From positions 124,001 to 188,000 of the forward strand of contig CAZWSX010000006.1 in assembly GCA_964636985.1 (NCBI GenBank): a stretch of 64,000 nt of DNA. Direction: 5' to 3'. Shown piece by piece: positions 16,826-25,568 of the stretch. Under the pieces are notes generated by a model. That model saw nothing but the letters and a program-made list of their open reading frames with translations. It was not told where the DNA came from and did not search any database. Position 1 is the first letter of the stretch. The number at the start of each line of letters is the position of its first letter. The DNA is from CAZWSX01 sp964636985 (lineage in GTDB: Bacteria > Planctomycetota > Planctomycetia > Pirellulales > Pirellulaceae). Made by a program: the position numbers and the translations under genes.

Positions 16826-17545
16826 TTGGATATCTCGCTGATGGCGACTTGCTTGGGCGATTGCATTCGCCCTGCGGCTCCGCAGGCGGTCGTCCGGGTG
16901 TTGCGCAAACTGGGCCATCGGGTCCACTTCTTGGAAGACCAAACGTGCTGTGGCCAGCCGCTGTTCAATAGCGGGTTCCACGATATGGCGCAGGAACAGG
17001 CCAAGTACACCATTCGAGTCTTCGAAGCGAACGACTATCCCGTGGTGGTCCCCTCGGGATCGTGCGCGGCGATGGTGAAGGTCGAGTATCCGAAGCTGTT
17101 CCCCGAAGGCGACCCATGGCGCGCGCGGGCCGAAGCCATGGCGGCACGGGTTTTCGAGTTCGCCGATTTCCTGGTGAACCGGCTGCAAGTTACCGAGGTG
17201 GGGGCCAAGTTCGAAGGGAAGGTCGCCCATCACTTCGCTTGCCACAACCGCATGCTTGAGCCCAAACAAGCGGTCGAGAAGCTGATCGGCGGCGTTGCCG
17301 GCGCGCAATATGTCGACCTGGTCCGGCAGGATCAGTGCTGCGGGTTTGGCGGTTCGTTCGCGGTGCGTTACGGCTCGATCTCGGCTCAACTCGCCGACGA
17401 CAAGGCCCGTTGCGTTCTGGCCACGGGGGCGGCGGTCCTGGTGTCGACCGACGCGGGTTGCCTCATGAATATCGAAGGCCGCTTGCGGCGATTGGGGGCG
17501 CGGGTCGAAGTGATGCACATTGCCGAGCTTCTGGAAAAACGCTAG
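16826..17545 (+). CDS. LutA/GlcF-type cysteine-rich (CCG) Fe-S protein
   Basis: A 239-residue protein with two CCG domains: DQTCCGQPLFNSG (about residue 40) and QDQCCGFGGSF (about residue 185), plus conserved Cys in ATCLGDC, PSGSCAAM and HFACHNR. Such domains bind Fe-S clusters in LutA/YkgE, GlcF and heterodisulfide reductase subunits; LutABC oxidises L-lactate. The size matches LutA. The start is TTG (16826) with GAGGA upstream. LutB and LutC are not adjacent, which is unusual, so its partners are either elsewhere or different. Confidence 0.85.
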   Translation: MDISLMATCLGDCIRPAAPQAVVRVLRKLGHRVHFLEDQTCCGQPLFNSGFHDMAQEQAKYTIRVFEANDYPVVVPSGSCAAMVKVEYPKLFPEGDPWRARAEAMAARVFEFADFLVNRLQVTEVGAKFEGKVAHHFACHNRMLEPKQAVEKLIGGVAGAQYVDLVRQDQCCGFGGSFAVRYGSISAQLADDKARCVLATGAAVLVSTDAGCLMNIEGRLRRLGARVEVMHIAELLEKR

Positions 17546-17735
17546 GCGAGTCGGAAAGTGCCGAAATATCGATCCCACGCCGCTTCTAAGGCATAGCGAT
17601 TTGCAAACTGTCGCGTCCGACGTTACCCTTTAGTGGGTGCACGGACACCCGTCTGTGCGCTAATTCCGCACACATCACCTACCGCGCAAAATAGCCGCGG
17701 CGTGTCGCTTTTTTGGACTCACGAGGTATCAGGTC

Positions 17736-18101
17736 ATGGGCGTTCATCGGCGGATCGAGGTTGTCAATATGAATGGCAGCGCCGGAGAAGTGGCGCTGGT
17801 CCGTTTCCTCGATCGAAAGATCATCGACGCACAAAGCATCCAGGAATTGGGTGAAGAGCTCTTTGCGCTCGTCGAAAAAGAGCAAAAGAAGAACGTCGTT
17901 TTGAACTTTGCGAACGTCGACTTCCTCTCCAGCGCCGCGCTGAACAAGCTGCTGCTGCTCGATAAGAAAGTCAAAACCGCCAAAGGCAAGCTCGCCTTGT
18001 GCAGTTTGAAGCCCGAAATCAAAGAAGTCTTCGTGATCACGAAACTGACCAAAGTTTTCGACATCAAAGGGGACGAAGGCGAAGCGCTGGCCGGCATGTA
18101 G
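17736..18101 (+). CDS. STAS-domain anti-anti-sigma factor-like protein
   Basis: A 121-residue STAS protein. The conserved loop FANVDFLSSAALNKLL carries the Asp and the Ser that anti-sigma kinases phosphorylate in SpoIIAA/RsbV. The rest follows the family pattern (VEKEQKKNVVLNF before it, KGKLALCSLKPEIKEVFVIT after). It probably regulates an anti-sigma factor or other signalling partner by phospho-switch; no such kinase is adjacent. A purine-rich ACGAGG lies ten bases before the ATG. The Fur gene follows on the same strand after 51 bases. Confidence 0.88.
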   Translation: MGVHRRIEVVNMNGSAGEVALVRFLDRKIIDAQSIQELGEELFALVEKEQKKNVVLNFANVDFLSSAALNKLLLLDKKVKTAKGKLALCSLKPEIKEVFVITKLTKVFDIKGDEGEALAGM

Positions 18102-18152
18102 GACATTGCCGCTTACGGGCTTCGAGTTGCCGCGGATTGAAGGCATGAAGCA

Positions 18153-18596
18153 ATGACCCAAAAACCCGACAGCCTTTCAGCCGATCGCGCTCGCGAACTG
18201 CTTAAAGCGGCGGGAATGCGCAGCACAGCCAGTCGGATTGCCGTGCTGCAATGGGTAGCTAAAAGCAACGCCCCGGTCGCCCACTCCGATGTCGCGGCCG
18301 CTCTGGTGCCCGACGGATACGACAAGTCGACCGTCTATCGTTGTCTTGTCGAAATGGCCGACGCGAACCTGCTCCACCGGCTCGATTTCGGCGACCATGT
18401 TTGGCGCTTCGAATACATCGCCGCCGACCAGGGAGAAAGCGGCGATCACCCCCACTTTGTGTGCGTCGATTGCGGCAAGGTGGCCTGCATGCCCGAGATG
18501 CAGATTCAGATGAAGCCGCGGCCCGGCGAGAAGTCGAAGGTGCCGGGCGAAGTGGTCGACGTGATGCTCCGCGGCCATTGCACCGATTGCCAGTAA
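18153..18596 (+). CDS. Fur-family metal-responsive repressor
   Basis: A 147-residue regulator. A winged-helix N-terminal domain (LLKAAGMRSTASRIAVLQWV, then SDVAAALVPDGYDKSTVYRC) is followed by a dimerisation/metal domain. The latter has HPHFVCVDCGKVACMP and a C-terminal CTDCQ, giving the paired CXXC structural zinc site. The family includes Fur, Zur and PerR, and metal specificity cannot be told here. The order STAS-Fur-TrmH on one strand suggests co-transcription. Its last codons lie inside a three-copy 15-base tandem repeat (18587-18631). Confidence 0.88.
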   Translation: MTQKPDSLSADRARELLKAAGMRSTASRIAVLQWVAKSNAPVAHSDVAAALVPDGYDKSTVYRCLVEMADANLLHRLDFGDHVWRFEYIAADQGESGDHPHFVCVDCGKVACMPEMQIQMKPRPGEKSKVPGEVVDVMLRGHCTDCQ

Positions 18597-18631
18597 CTCC
18601 GTTGCCAATAATTCAGTTGCCAGTAATCCAT
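18587..18631 (+). repeat. Three-copy 15-base tandem repeat at the fur stop codon
   Basis: TTGCCAGTAACTCCG, TTGCCAATAATTCAG and TTGCCAGTAATCCAT lie head to tail. The first copy encodes the end of the Fur protein and its stop; the other two are in the short gap before the methyltransferase. This looks like replication slippage, with copy number possibly variable between strains. Confidence 0.8.
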
Positions 18632-18650
18632 CTGCTCTAGAGCGACGACT

Positions 18651-19187
18651 TTGGCCGACGACGAAGCCTCTGCACCGTCTGGCGAAGAACCCGCCTTCTC
18701 GCATCTGCGACATAAACCGCCTACGCCGCTGGCTCGTCCGCGCGAGGTAGTGATTGTGTGCGCCGCCATGAACAGCCACGTCAATGTCTCGCGGATCTTG
18801 CGTGCGGCCGGCTGTTGCGGGATCGATCGAGTGATCGCCTGCGGAAACGCCAAGGCCGATAAACGGATCGCCCGCGACGGCGCCGATCGGGTCGAACTCG
18901 AAGTGCGACGGTCGTTGCCGCCGGTCTTGAAACGTCTCCAAGAAGAGGGCTACCACGTCGTCGGACTAGAGCAAACGACTGGATCGAAGTCACTGTACGA
19001 GTTCCCGTTCCAGCGAAAGACGGCCATCGTGCTAGGGAACGAACGCACGGGGCTGACGGCGGAGGAACTCGCCTTCATCGACGCGACGGTTGAGATTCCC
19101 GTGTACGGCTTGCCTTACAGTCATAACGTCGCCACGGCGGCTGCCATGGCAATGTACGAATATTGCCGGCAGTTTCCGGAAGGTTAG
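18651..19187 (+). CDS. TrmH/SpoU-family RNA 2'-O-methyltransferase
   Basis: A 178-residue SPOUT methyltransferase. Motif 1 is AMNSHVNVSRILRAAGCCGI, motif 2 is TAIVLGNERTGLTAEEL, and motif 3 is VEIPVYGLPYSHNVATAAAM. These form the trefoil-knot SAM site of the TrmH family. The N-terminal 25 residues are a variable leader. The protein is shorter than RlmB and resembles compact TrmH/TrmL-type enzymes; which rRNA or tRNA nucleotide it modifies is unknown. The start is a TTG at 18651. Confidence 0.85.
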   Translation: MADDEASAPSGEEPAFSHLRHKPPTPLARPREVVIVCAAMNSHVNVSRILRAAGCCGIDRVIACGNAKADKRIARDGADRVELEVRRSLPPVLKRLQEEGYHVVGLEQTTGSKSLYEFPFQRKTAIVLGNERTGLTAEELAFIDATVEIPVYGLPYSHNVATAAAMAMYEYCRQFPEG

Positions 19188-19196
19188 CCGCAAGAT

Positions 19197-20549
19197 CTAG
19201 CGATTCGGCGACCAGGCCGGCCGCTCTTTGCGAGGCTTTGGAGTTTCGTCCGCCGTTGGCTCGGCCTTTTCTTCTCGTCGAATCGGTTCGATCTCGATCG
19301 ACGAGGATTTCCGGCGTTCGATGGGGCTCGGTTCGTTGCGACTCGGTTCGCTGCGGCGTGGGGTGACATCGCGGCTACCAATCGGCTGTTGCCGGCTCTT
19401 GGGGCGGGCCGACCATTGGTCGTCGTCTGACTCCTCGACATAAGCGGCAGACTGCACAGGTTCGGGCAGAGGTGTCTCGCGCAATTGCGACACTCGCATG
19501 GCGACGTCTTCCACGTTTTGCCGACGGATAATCACGTCGGTAGCGGTATCAAGTTCCTGGCCGTCTCTCGTGTAGAGCACCATGCTAACGCGAAGTTTAT
19601 CGTGACGTGGCGACTTTTCGTTGAAGGGGACCTCGATGCGGTAGCCATTCGACGAAGGATCGACCGATGCTCCGTCGAGCAGTTGATCCGACGTGAAGCT
19701 CTTGGTGACGACGTGTGAATGTGCACCAACGTGGGCCGGGTCGGTGACAATGACTCGCAGCGTGCCTACGGCGTCGACGAATTCCCCCTCGCGGTCGATG
19801 GGCTCGATAACCAAGGCAATTGCGTCGTCGCCCGGTTGGCCGTCGGTATCGATGCCGTGGCTGCCGGCCGCGATCACGCGCAGGCCACGCGGCGCGACGC
19901 TGCTGTGCATCGCCTTTCGCGGAATTTTTCGGCCAGCGCCGCCTTCGGTCGGATTTCTGGCTCCTGGTAGGCTTCTCGCTGGGTTGGGAGGGCGTTTCAC
20001 GCCGGGTTCAGCCTCGTCGTCCTTGAACGGCGACTCCTTGCCTGGCTTCGTGCCGCGCTGAGTCGCGGGGCCGATTTCGATTTCCGTGCTGTCTTCCTCG
20101 GCAGGCGGGCTGGCCGTCCGGCCTTTGGGGATGTTCTCTCGGGGCGGCTGTTCTTCGGCTGGCGCTGCGCTGTCTATCGATCGAGGCGTGCGAGGCCTTC
20201 GCTCGGTGGCGGGCTTATCGGGAACAACCGGCGGGCCGTTCTCGCTATCCGTTTTCGGCGGAAACAGCAGGTCGCCCAGAACAGGTCGCTTTTTCGGCGG
20301 CGCATCGGGGCGATGCTTGGCATCGTCGAGGTCCGCCTGGCAGCGGGCCAGACGTTCTTTCAAACGTTGGTTTTCCACGCACAGCCACTCGTTTTCGTAG
20401 TCGAGGTGGTAGATCAGGTCTTCGTGGTAACGCAGCTCGCGCTGCATTCCCTCGACGCGATTCGCCGTGGCTGGTCCGCTGCACCCGGACCAACTCGTCA
20501 AAACGACGAGCAGCAGGCAGGCGATAGTCAGGCGAATTCGGAGCAACAT
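19197..20549 (-). CDS. Coiled-coil lipoprotein of unknown function
   Basis: A 450-residue exported protein. A signal peptide (LTIACLLLVVLTSWSGC) ends in a lipobox Cys at about residue 23. Residues 30-75 form a heptad-like coiled coil. A long Pro/Arg/Glu-rich disordered region (about 80-210) leads to one compact, mostly beta domain (about 205-355). The C-terminal 90 residues are again disordered and charged. No known family is recognised. It converges on the TrmH-type gene with a 9-base gap. A transcript entering from the DUF1501 gene upstream is possible. Confidence 0.6.
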   Translation of the reverse strand: MLLRIRLTIACLLLVVLTSWSGCSGPATANRVEGMQRELRYHEDLIYHLDYENEWLCVENQRLKERLARCQADLDDAKHRPDAPPKKRPVLGDLLFPPKTDSENGPPVVPDKPATERRPRTPRSIDSAAPAEEQPPRENIPKGRTASPPAEEDSTEIEIGPATQRGTKPGKESPFKDDEAEPGVKRPPNPARSLPGARNPTEGGAGRKIPRKAMHSSVAPRGLRVIAAGSHGIDTDGQPGDDAIALVIEPIDREGEFVDAVGTLRVIVTDPAHVGAHSHVVTKSFTSDQLLDGASVDPSSNGYRIEVPFNEKSPRHDKLRVSMVLYTRDGQELDTATDVIIRRQNVEDVAMRVSQLRETPLPEPVQSAAYVEESDDDQWSARPKSRQQPIGSRDVTPRRSEPSRNEPSPIERRKSSSIEIEPIRREEKAEPTADETPKPRKERPAWSPNR

Positions 20550-20709
20550 GAAAACTTTTCCTCAACTTCGCCGCAAGTCGCACGGCGTGAGGCGAGGAAA
20601 TAGCAACTCCGCAAGCTCACCTCTAGTCAAAAGGTTACAAACGTGGCAAAGATCTCCGGCAATTTGCCGGACGCTAGCGAAGCATCTGCCGTCGCTGCCA
20701 GGACGAGAA

Positions 20710-22068
20710 TCAGGCAATCAGCTCGCGAACCACGTTGCCTGTCAGCGAAATCTGGTGCGGCCGCTGGAGCCCATCGTAGATGGTCGACTTCGGATCGACT
20801 CCCATCAGCTGGTACATCGTGGCCACGATATCGGCCGGCGTGACAGGGCTTTCCAAGGGCAACGCTCCCTGGCGATCGCTGGCACCATGCACGTAGCCAG
20901 CCTTGGTACCGCCGCCGAACAGGCAGATCGAGTAGCAGGCATTCCAGTGGTCGCGCCCGCCTTGGTTGTTGTTGATTTTGGGGGTGCGTCCGAAATCGCC
21001 CAGAACCGCAACGAGCGTTCGCTCAAGCATGCCGTTGGCGGCGAGATCTTCCAGCAAGCTCGAGCACGCGGCGTCGAACTGCGGAAGCAGTGTCGACCGC
21101 AGGTTTTTGAAGTTGCTGCCGTGCGTATCCCAAGTCGCGTTTGCATCGGGGGCCCACGACAGCGTGACCGTCCGCGTGCCGGCTTCGATCAGGCGTCGCC
21201 CGAGCAGGACGCTTTGCCCGTAGATGTTGCGGCCGTAGCGATCGCGCGTTTCGCTCGACTCGCGCGTCAGATCGAACGCTTGCTGGGTGTGGCGGGTGGT
21301 TAGCAGGTCAAACGCTTTGCGTTGGAAGTCATCCATGGCCGACAGCGACCGCTGCGATTTGTCGGCCAGCCCGCGATCGAGCGCCGACAACAGCGACGTC
21401 CGTTGTCCCATCCGCGCCGAAGGAACTTCGTCGAGCAGCGATAGATTGCGAACGCGGAAGTCGTTGGCGTTGGGGTCGTTGACCACCCAAAACGGATCGT
21501 ACTGGGCGCCAAGGAATCCCGCGAGGAAGCCAGGCTGGAGCGGCCCGCCGGCGCCTTCTTGAGTTTTGTAAGGAAGCGTGACATACGGCAGCGCTTCGCC
21601 GCGAACAGGGCGCTTGAGCGCAAACACGGCTCCGGGCGGAGGATGGTCGGTTGGCTTGGCGCCACCGCCTTGTTCGCCCCGGTCGTGTCCGGTGAGTGCC
21701 GCGTACACGGCAGCCGCGTGGGCGTTGTTGACGCTGTGGTGCATCGAGCGAACGAGCGTTGCGCGGTGCATGTGCTTGGCTAGCCGTGGCAGGTGCTCGC
21801 AAACGGGAACGCCTGGCAGCGTCGACGGGATCGAAGCGAACTCGCCGCGAATCTCGACGGGCGCAAGCGGCTTCATATCCCACATGTCGAGGTGACTGGG
21901 ACCGCCGTTGAGGAACAGCACGATACAGGCATCGGCCTTCGGCGCGAAACTAGAGACCGATTCGCCGCGCAGGAGCGAAGGAAGAGTCAGTCCTAAACCG
22001 GCAAGGCTTCCGGCGCGCAACCATTCGCGACGGGACGGGCGATAACCAAGGTGGGTCGAGTGCGACAT
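20710..22068 (-). CDS. DUF1501 Tat-exported sulfatase-like protein
   Basis: A 452-residue protein. The N-terminus has a twin-arginine signal (PSRREWLRAGSLAGLGLTLP) followed by DACIVLFLNGGPSHLDMWDM, the hallmark start of DUF1501. Later motifs are HHSVNNAHAAAVYAAL, the DTHG in ATWDTHGSNF, and LGDFGRTPKINNNQGGRDHW. The fold belongs to the alkaline phosphatase/sulfatase superfamily; no enzymatic activity is established. In planctomycetes it normally sits next to a DUF1549/DUF1553 gene, but here it stands without one, 78 bases downstream of the second RND pump. Confidence 0.9.
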   Translation of the reverse strand: MSHSTHLGYRPSRREWLRAGSLAGLGLTLPSLLRGESVSSFAPKADACIVLFLNGGPSHLDMWDMKPLAPVEIRGEFASIPSTLPGVPVCEHLPRLAKHMHRATLVRSMHHSVNNAHAAAVYAALTGHDRGEQGGGAKPTDHPPPGAVFALKRPVRGEALPYVTLPYKTQEGAGGPLQPGFLAGFLGAQYDPFWVVNDPNANDFRVRNLSLLDEVPSARMGQRTSLLSALDRGLADKSQRSLSAMDDFQRKAFDLLTTRHTQQAFDLTRESSETRDRYGRNIYGQSVLLGRRLIEAGTRTVTLSWAPDANATWDTHGSNFKNLRSTLLPQFDAACSSLLEDLAANGMLERTLVAVLGDFGRTPKINNNQGGRDHWNACYSICLFGGGTKAGYVHGASDRQGALPLESPVTPADIVATMYQLMGVDPKSTIYDGLQRPHQISLTGNVVRELIA

Positions 22069-22146
22069 GAGGCGTCCGTTTCTTCACTCGAAGCAGGTAG
22101 GCAGGCAGGTGGGGCGGGTAAGTGATAGCCTACCTATCAACGGAGG

Positions 22147-25100
22147 CTAATGCAACACGCGTTCGTGCTCCACGTCGCCGGCTTCTTCGTTCGATTCATC
22201 CTCGCTCTCGTCGTCCAGAGCGCTGGTTTCGCGCGGCGTCGACGACGCAAACAAATCGGCTAGCCATTGAATGGCGAAGAAACACACGGGCGTCAGCACC
22301 AGACCGAAGAGAGTTACACCGATCATGCCGGCGAACACGGCCGTGCCGAGAGGCCGTCGCATCTCGGCGCCAGCGCCTTCGGCGATCACCAGCGGCACCA
22401 CGCCCAAAATGAACGCGACCGAGGTCATCACGATCGGCCGCAAACGCAAACGGCAAGCGGCGATGGTCGCCTCCCAACGGTTCACGCCGGAGTCGCGCTC
22501 TTGCTTGGCGAATTCGACGATCAAGATTGCATTCTTGCACGCCAGGCCCGCCAGCACGACAAAGCCGATCTGTGTGAAGATGTTAATGTCTTGACCGACG
22601 CTGCGGACACCTACCGCCGCGCACAACAAGCACAGTGGAACGACCATCACGATGGCGAGCGGCAATGTCCAGCTCTCATACTGCGCGGCGAGTACTAGGA
22701 AGGCCAAGATCACAGCCAGAGCGAACGCCCATTGGGCCGTGTCCTTGGTTTGCAGTTGCAGCAGCGCCAACTCGGTCCACTCGTAGTTCATCGATTCCGG
22801 CAGCGCGGTTTTCGCCTTTTCTTCGCTGGCCGCGATCACCTGGCCCGAGCTCGTCATTGGCGCCGGTGTGATGGTCACCGTTGCCGCGGGGTACAAGTTG
22901 TACCGCTGGACCATCACCGGGCCGGTGTCTTCCTTGATCGTCAAGAAGGCGGCCAAAGGCACCATCTCGCGAGATTCGTTCCGGACGCGCAGCTTCTTTA
23001 GATCATCCTCGGTCTGGCGGAAGCGGCTGTCGGCTTGGACGTTGACCTGCCATGTGCGGCCGCGCCAGTTGAAGTCGTTGATATAGAGCGATCCAAAGTA
23101 GACTTGGAGTGTGTTCATGATCTCCGAGACGGCGACCCCTTTGGTCTTGGCTGCTACGCGATCGATGTCGAGACGCAGCCACGGCGTATCGGCTCGGAAA
23201 CCGACAAAGGCATCGCGGACTTCGGGCTCCTCCTTGGCGGCGCTAACCAGATCGGTGCTCGCTTCTTGCAGCGCGTTGAGTCCCAGGTTCGCACGGTCCT
23301 CGATCACCAGCACGAATCCGCCGGCTGCGCCCAGGCCGTCGACAGCGGGCGCGCCAAAGACGTTCACCAGGGCTTCGGGAACTCCGTCGTTCAACTCCGC
23401 CTGTAGTCGGCGGGCAATTTCAAAGGCGTGCTGTTCGTGCGACTTGCGATGCTCGTGCGGTTCGAGCATCACGTAGACCATGCCGAAATTAGGGGCCGAC
23501 GCGCCGATGAGTGCCGATTGACCACGAACTGCGACGGTGTGCCGGACCCCTTCGGTATCGCGGGCAATCCGGTCGATCGTCTGCATCACGTCGTCGGTTC
23601 GGGCTAGCGAAGCGGAGTCGGGCAACTGCACATTGAGCAGCAAGTAACCCTTGTCTTGCTCCGGCACGAAGCCGACGGGAGCTTCGTTGAGGATCTTGCC
23701 GGTCAGGTACAAAAGCCCGCAGTAACCGATCAGCACTAAAGGCGTGACCCACAAGGCGGCGTTCACACCGGCCAGGTAGCCGCGCGTCGCCCACTGGAAG
23801 CCCGTGTTGAATGCGCCGAAGAATAGCCCCATGCCATGATTCAGCCAGGGGCCGGTGGCGGCACCAACGATGCCGCACAGAATCGCCAATAGGAGCGAGC
23901 GGTCGCCGGCCATCAACCAGTTCGCGATCGGCGCGCGGATGGCATCGGGTAGGAACGAAATGAACGCAAGCACCGCCCACGAACCCCAGAAGTAAGCCAA
24001 AGTCGCAAAGCCAACGCCATAGGTGACGCGAGGCAAGGGGAGGGGCTGGAGCGTGACGCCTTCTTCGCGTCGCAACAGCAAGGCACAGAGGGCCGGGCTC
24101 AACGTCAGCGAGTTGAACACGGAGATGAGTGTGCTGATCGCGATCGTGATGGCGAACTGTCTGAAGAATTGCCCGATAATCCCTGCAATGAAAATGCAAG
24201 GTACGAACACCGCGGCCAGAACCAGGCCTACCGCGATAACGGGCGCGGCAACTTCGTCCATGGCTTTGATGGCGGCGTCGCGCGGCGAAAGCCCGTGCTC
24301 AATGTGATGTTGGACTGCCTCGACGACCACGATGGCATCGTCAACGACGATCCCCACTGCCAGCACCAAACCGAACAGCGTGAGGTTGTTCAGCGAGTAT
24401 TGCATCGCCGCCATCACGGTAAACGTGCCGATGATCGCGACGGGAACCGCGGCCAGCGGAATGATTGCCGCCCGCCAGCTTTGCAGAAACAACAGCATTA
24501 CCGCGGCTACGAGCGCAACCGCGTGCATCAGTGTGATGAAAACTTCGCGGACCGACTCGTCGATAAACGGCGTGGTGTCGTAGACGATCGAGTAGTCGAC
24601 CCCTTCGGGGAACTTGTCGCGCAGTTCTTCCATCTTGAGACGGACATTGCGGGCCGTCGCCAAGGCATTTGAACCTGGGAGCTGGAACACGGAAAGCGCC
24701 ACCGACGGCTTGCCATCGAGCGTACAAAGCTGGTCGTAACCGATGGCACCTAACTCGACGCGCGAGACATCGCGAATCCGCGTGATTTTCCCGTTGATGT
24801 CCGCCTTCAAAATGATGTCGCTGAATTGCTCGGGGTCCGATAATCGGCCGAGCGCGTTGATGGTGTATTGGAAAATTTGCCCGTCGGGTGCCGGCGGTTG
24901 GCCGACCTGCCCGGCAGCGACTTGGATATTCTGCTGCTCGATGGCCCTGACGACGTCGGACGCCGCCAGGTTGCGCACGGCCATTTTTTCCGGGTCGAGC
25001 CACAACCGCATGCTGTAGTCGCGCTGGCCAAGGAACGACACGTCCCCCACGCCCGAGACGCGCGACATCTCGTCGCGAATGTGAAGCGTAGCGTAGTTGC

Positions 25101-25566
25101 TGAGGTACAGGTTGTCGCGGCTTTCGTCCGGGCTGAATAAGTTCACCATCATCAACGTGGTGGGAGACTTTTTCTTCACGGTCACGCCGCGACGCCGCAC
25201 CAATTCGGGGAGCACGGGACTAGCGAGGTTGACGCGATTCTGCACCAGAACCTGCGCCACGTTCAGATCGACGCCCGGCTTGAATGCGACCGTCAACGCG
25301 TAGCCGCCATCGTTGGTGGCGCGCGACGACATGTAGAGCATCCCCTCCACGCCGTTGACTTGCTGCTCGATCGGCGCGGCGACCGTATCGGCCACGGTCA
25401 GGGCGTTGGCTCCGGGATAGATCGCGGAGACTTCGACCGTGGGCGGCGCGATTTCCGGATACTGAGCGACTGGCAACGTCCACCACGCGACCGCCCCAGC
25501 CAGCGTCGTCATGATCGACAACACGGTAGCGAAGATGGGACGGTCGATAAAAAAGCGTGCGAACAT
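22147..25566 (-). CDS. RND efflux pump, inner-membrane subunit B, with extra membrane insert
   Basis: A 1139-residue HAE1-type transporter with the usual architecture: two six-helix halves, each with a large periplasmic domain. Proton-relay residues are present: the Asp pair in VVDDAIVVVEAV (TM4) and Lys in LACKNAILIVEFAKQ (TM10). Between TM6 and TM7 (about residues 503-595) it is 63 residues longer than its neighbour at 25569, and the additional stretch includes two hydrophobic helices. It starts two bases after the stop of the other pump, in one operon adaptor-pump-pump. Substrate unknown; probably drugs, lipids or metabolites. Confidence 0.93.
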   Translation of the reverse strand: MFARFFIDRPIFATVLSIMTTLAGAVAWWTLPVAQYPEIAPPTVEVSAIYPGANALTVADTVAAPIEQQVNGVEGMLYMSSRATNDGGYALTVAFKPGVDLNVAQVLVQNRVNLASPVLPELVRRRGVTVKKKSPTTLMMVNLFSPDESRDNLYLSNYATLHIRDEMSRVSGVGDVSFLGQRDYSMRLWLDPEKMAVRNLAASDVVRAIEQQNIQVAAGQVGQPPAPDGQIFQYTINALGRLSDPEQFSDIILKADINGKITRIRDVSRVELGAIGYDQLCTLDGKPSVALSVFQLPGSNALATARNVRLKMEELRDKFPEGVDYSIVYDTTPFIDESVREVFITLMHAVALVAAVMLLFLQSWRAAIIPLAAVPVAIIGTFTVMAAMQYSLNNLTLFGLVLAVGIVVDDAIVVVEAVQHHIEHGLSPRDAAIKAMDEVAAPVIAVGLVLAAVFVPCIFIAGIIGQFFRQFAITIAISTLISVFNSLTLSPALCALLLRREEGVTLQPLPLPRVTYGVGFATLAYFWGSWAVLAFISFLPDAIRAPIANWLMAGDRSLLLAILCGIVGAATGPWLNHGMGLFFGAFNTGFQWATRGYLAGVNAALWVTPLVLIGYCGLLYLTGKILNEAPVGFVPEQDKGYLLLNVQLPDSASLARTDDVMQTIDRIARDTEGVRHTVAVRGQSALIGASAPNFGMVYVMLEPHEHRKSHEQHAFEIARRLQAELNDGVPEALVNVFGAPAVDGLGAAGGFVLVIEDRANLGLNALQEASTDLVSAAKEEPEVRDAFVGFRADTPWLRLDIDRVAAKTKGVAVSEIMNTLQVYFGSLYINDFNWRGRTWQVNVQADSRFRQTEDDLKKLRVRNESREMVPLAAFLTIKEDTGPVMVQRYNLYPAATVTITPAPMTSSGQVIAASEEKAKTALPESMNYEWTELALLQLQTKDTAQWAFALAVILAFLVLAAQYESWTLPLAIVMVVPLCLLCAAVGVRSVGQDINIFTQIGFVVLAGLACKNAILIVEFAKQERDSGVNRWEATIAACRLRLRPIVMTSVAFILGVVPLVIAEGAGAEMRRPLGTAVFAGMIGVTLFGLVLTPVCFFAIQWLADLFASSTPRETSALDDESEDESNEEAGDVEHERVLH

Positions 25567-25568
25567 GA

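Noticed and set aside
16640..17578. Minus-strand open frame of 312 codons
   Set aside because: Antisense to the LutA-like gene, which has clear CCG motifs.
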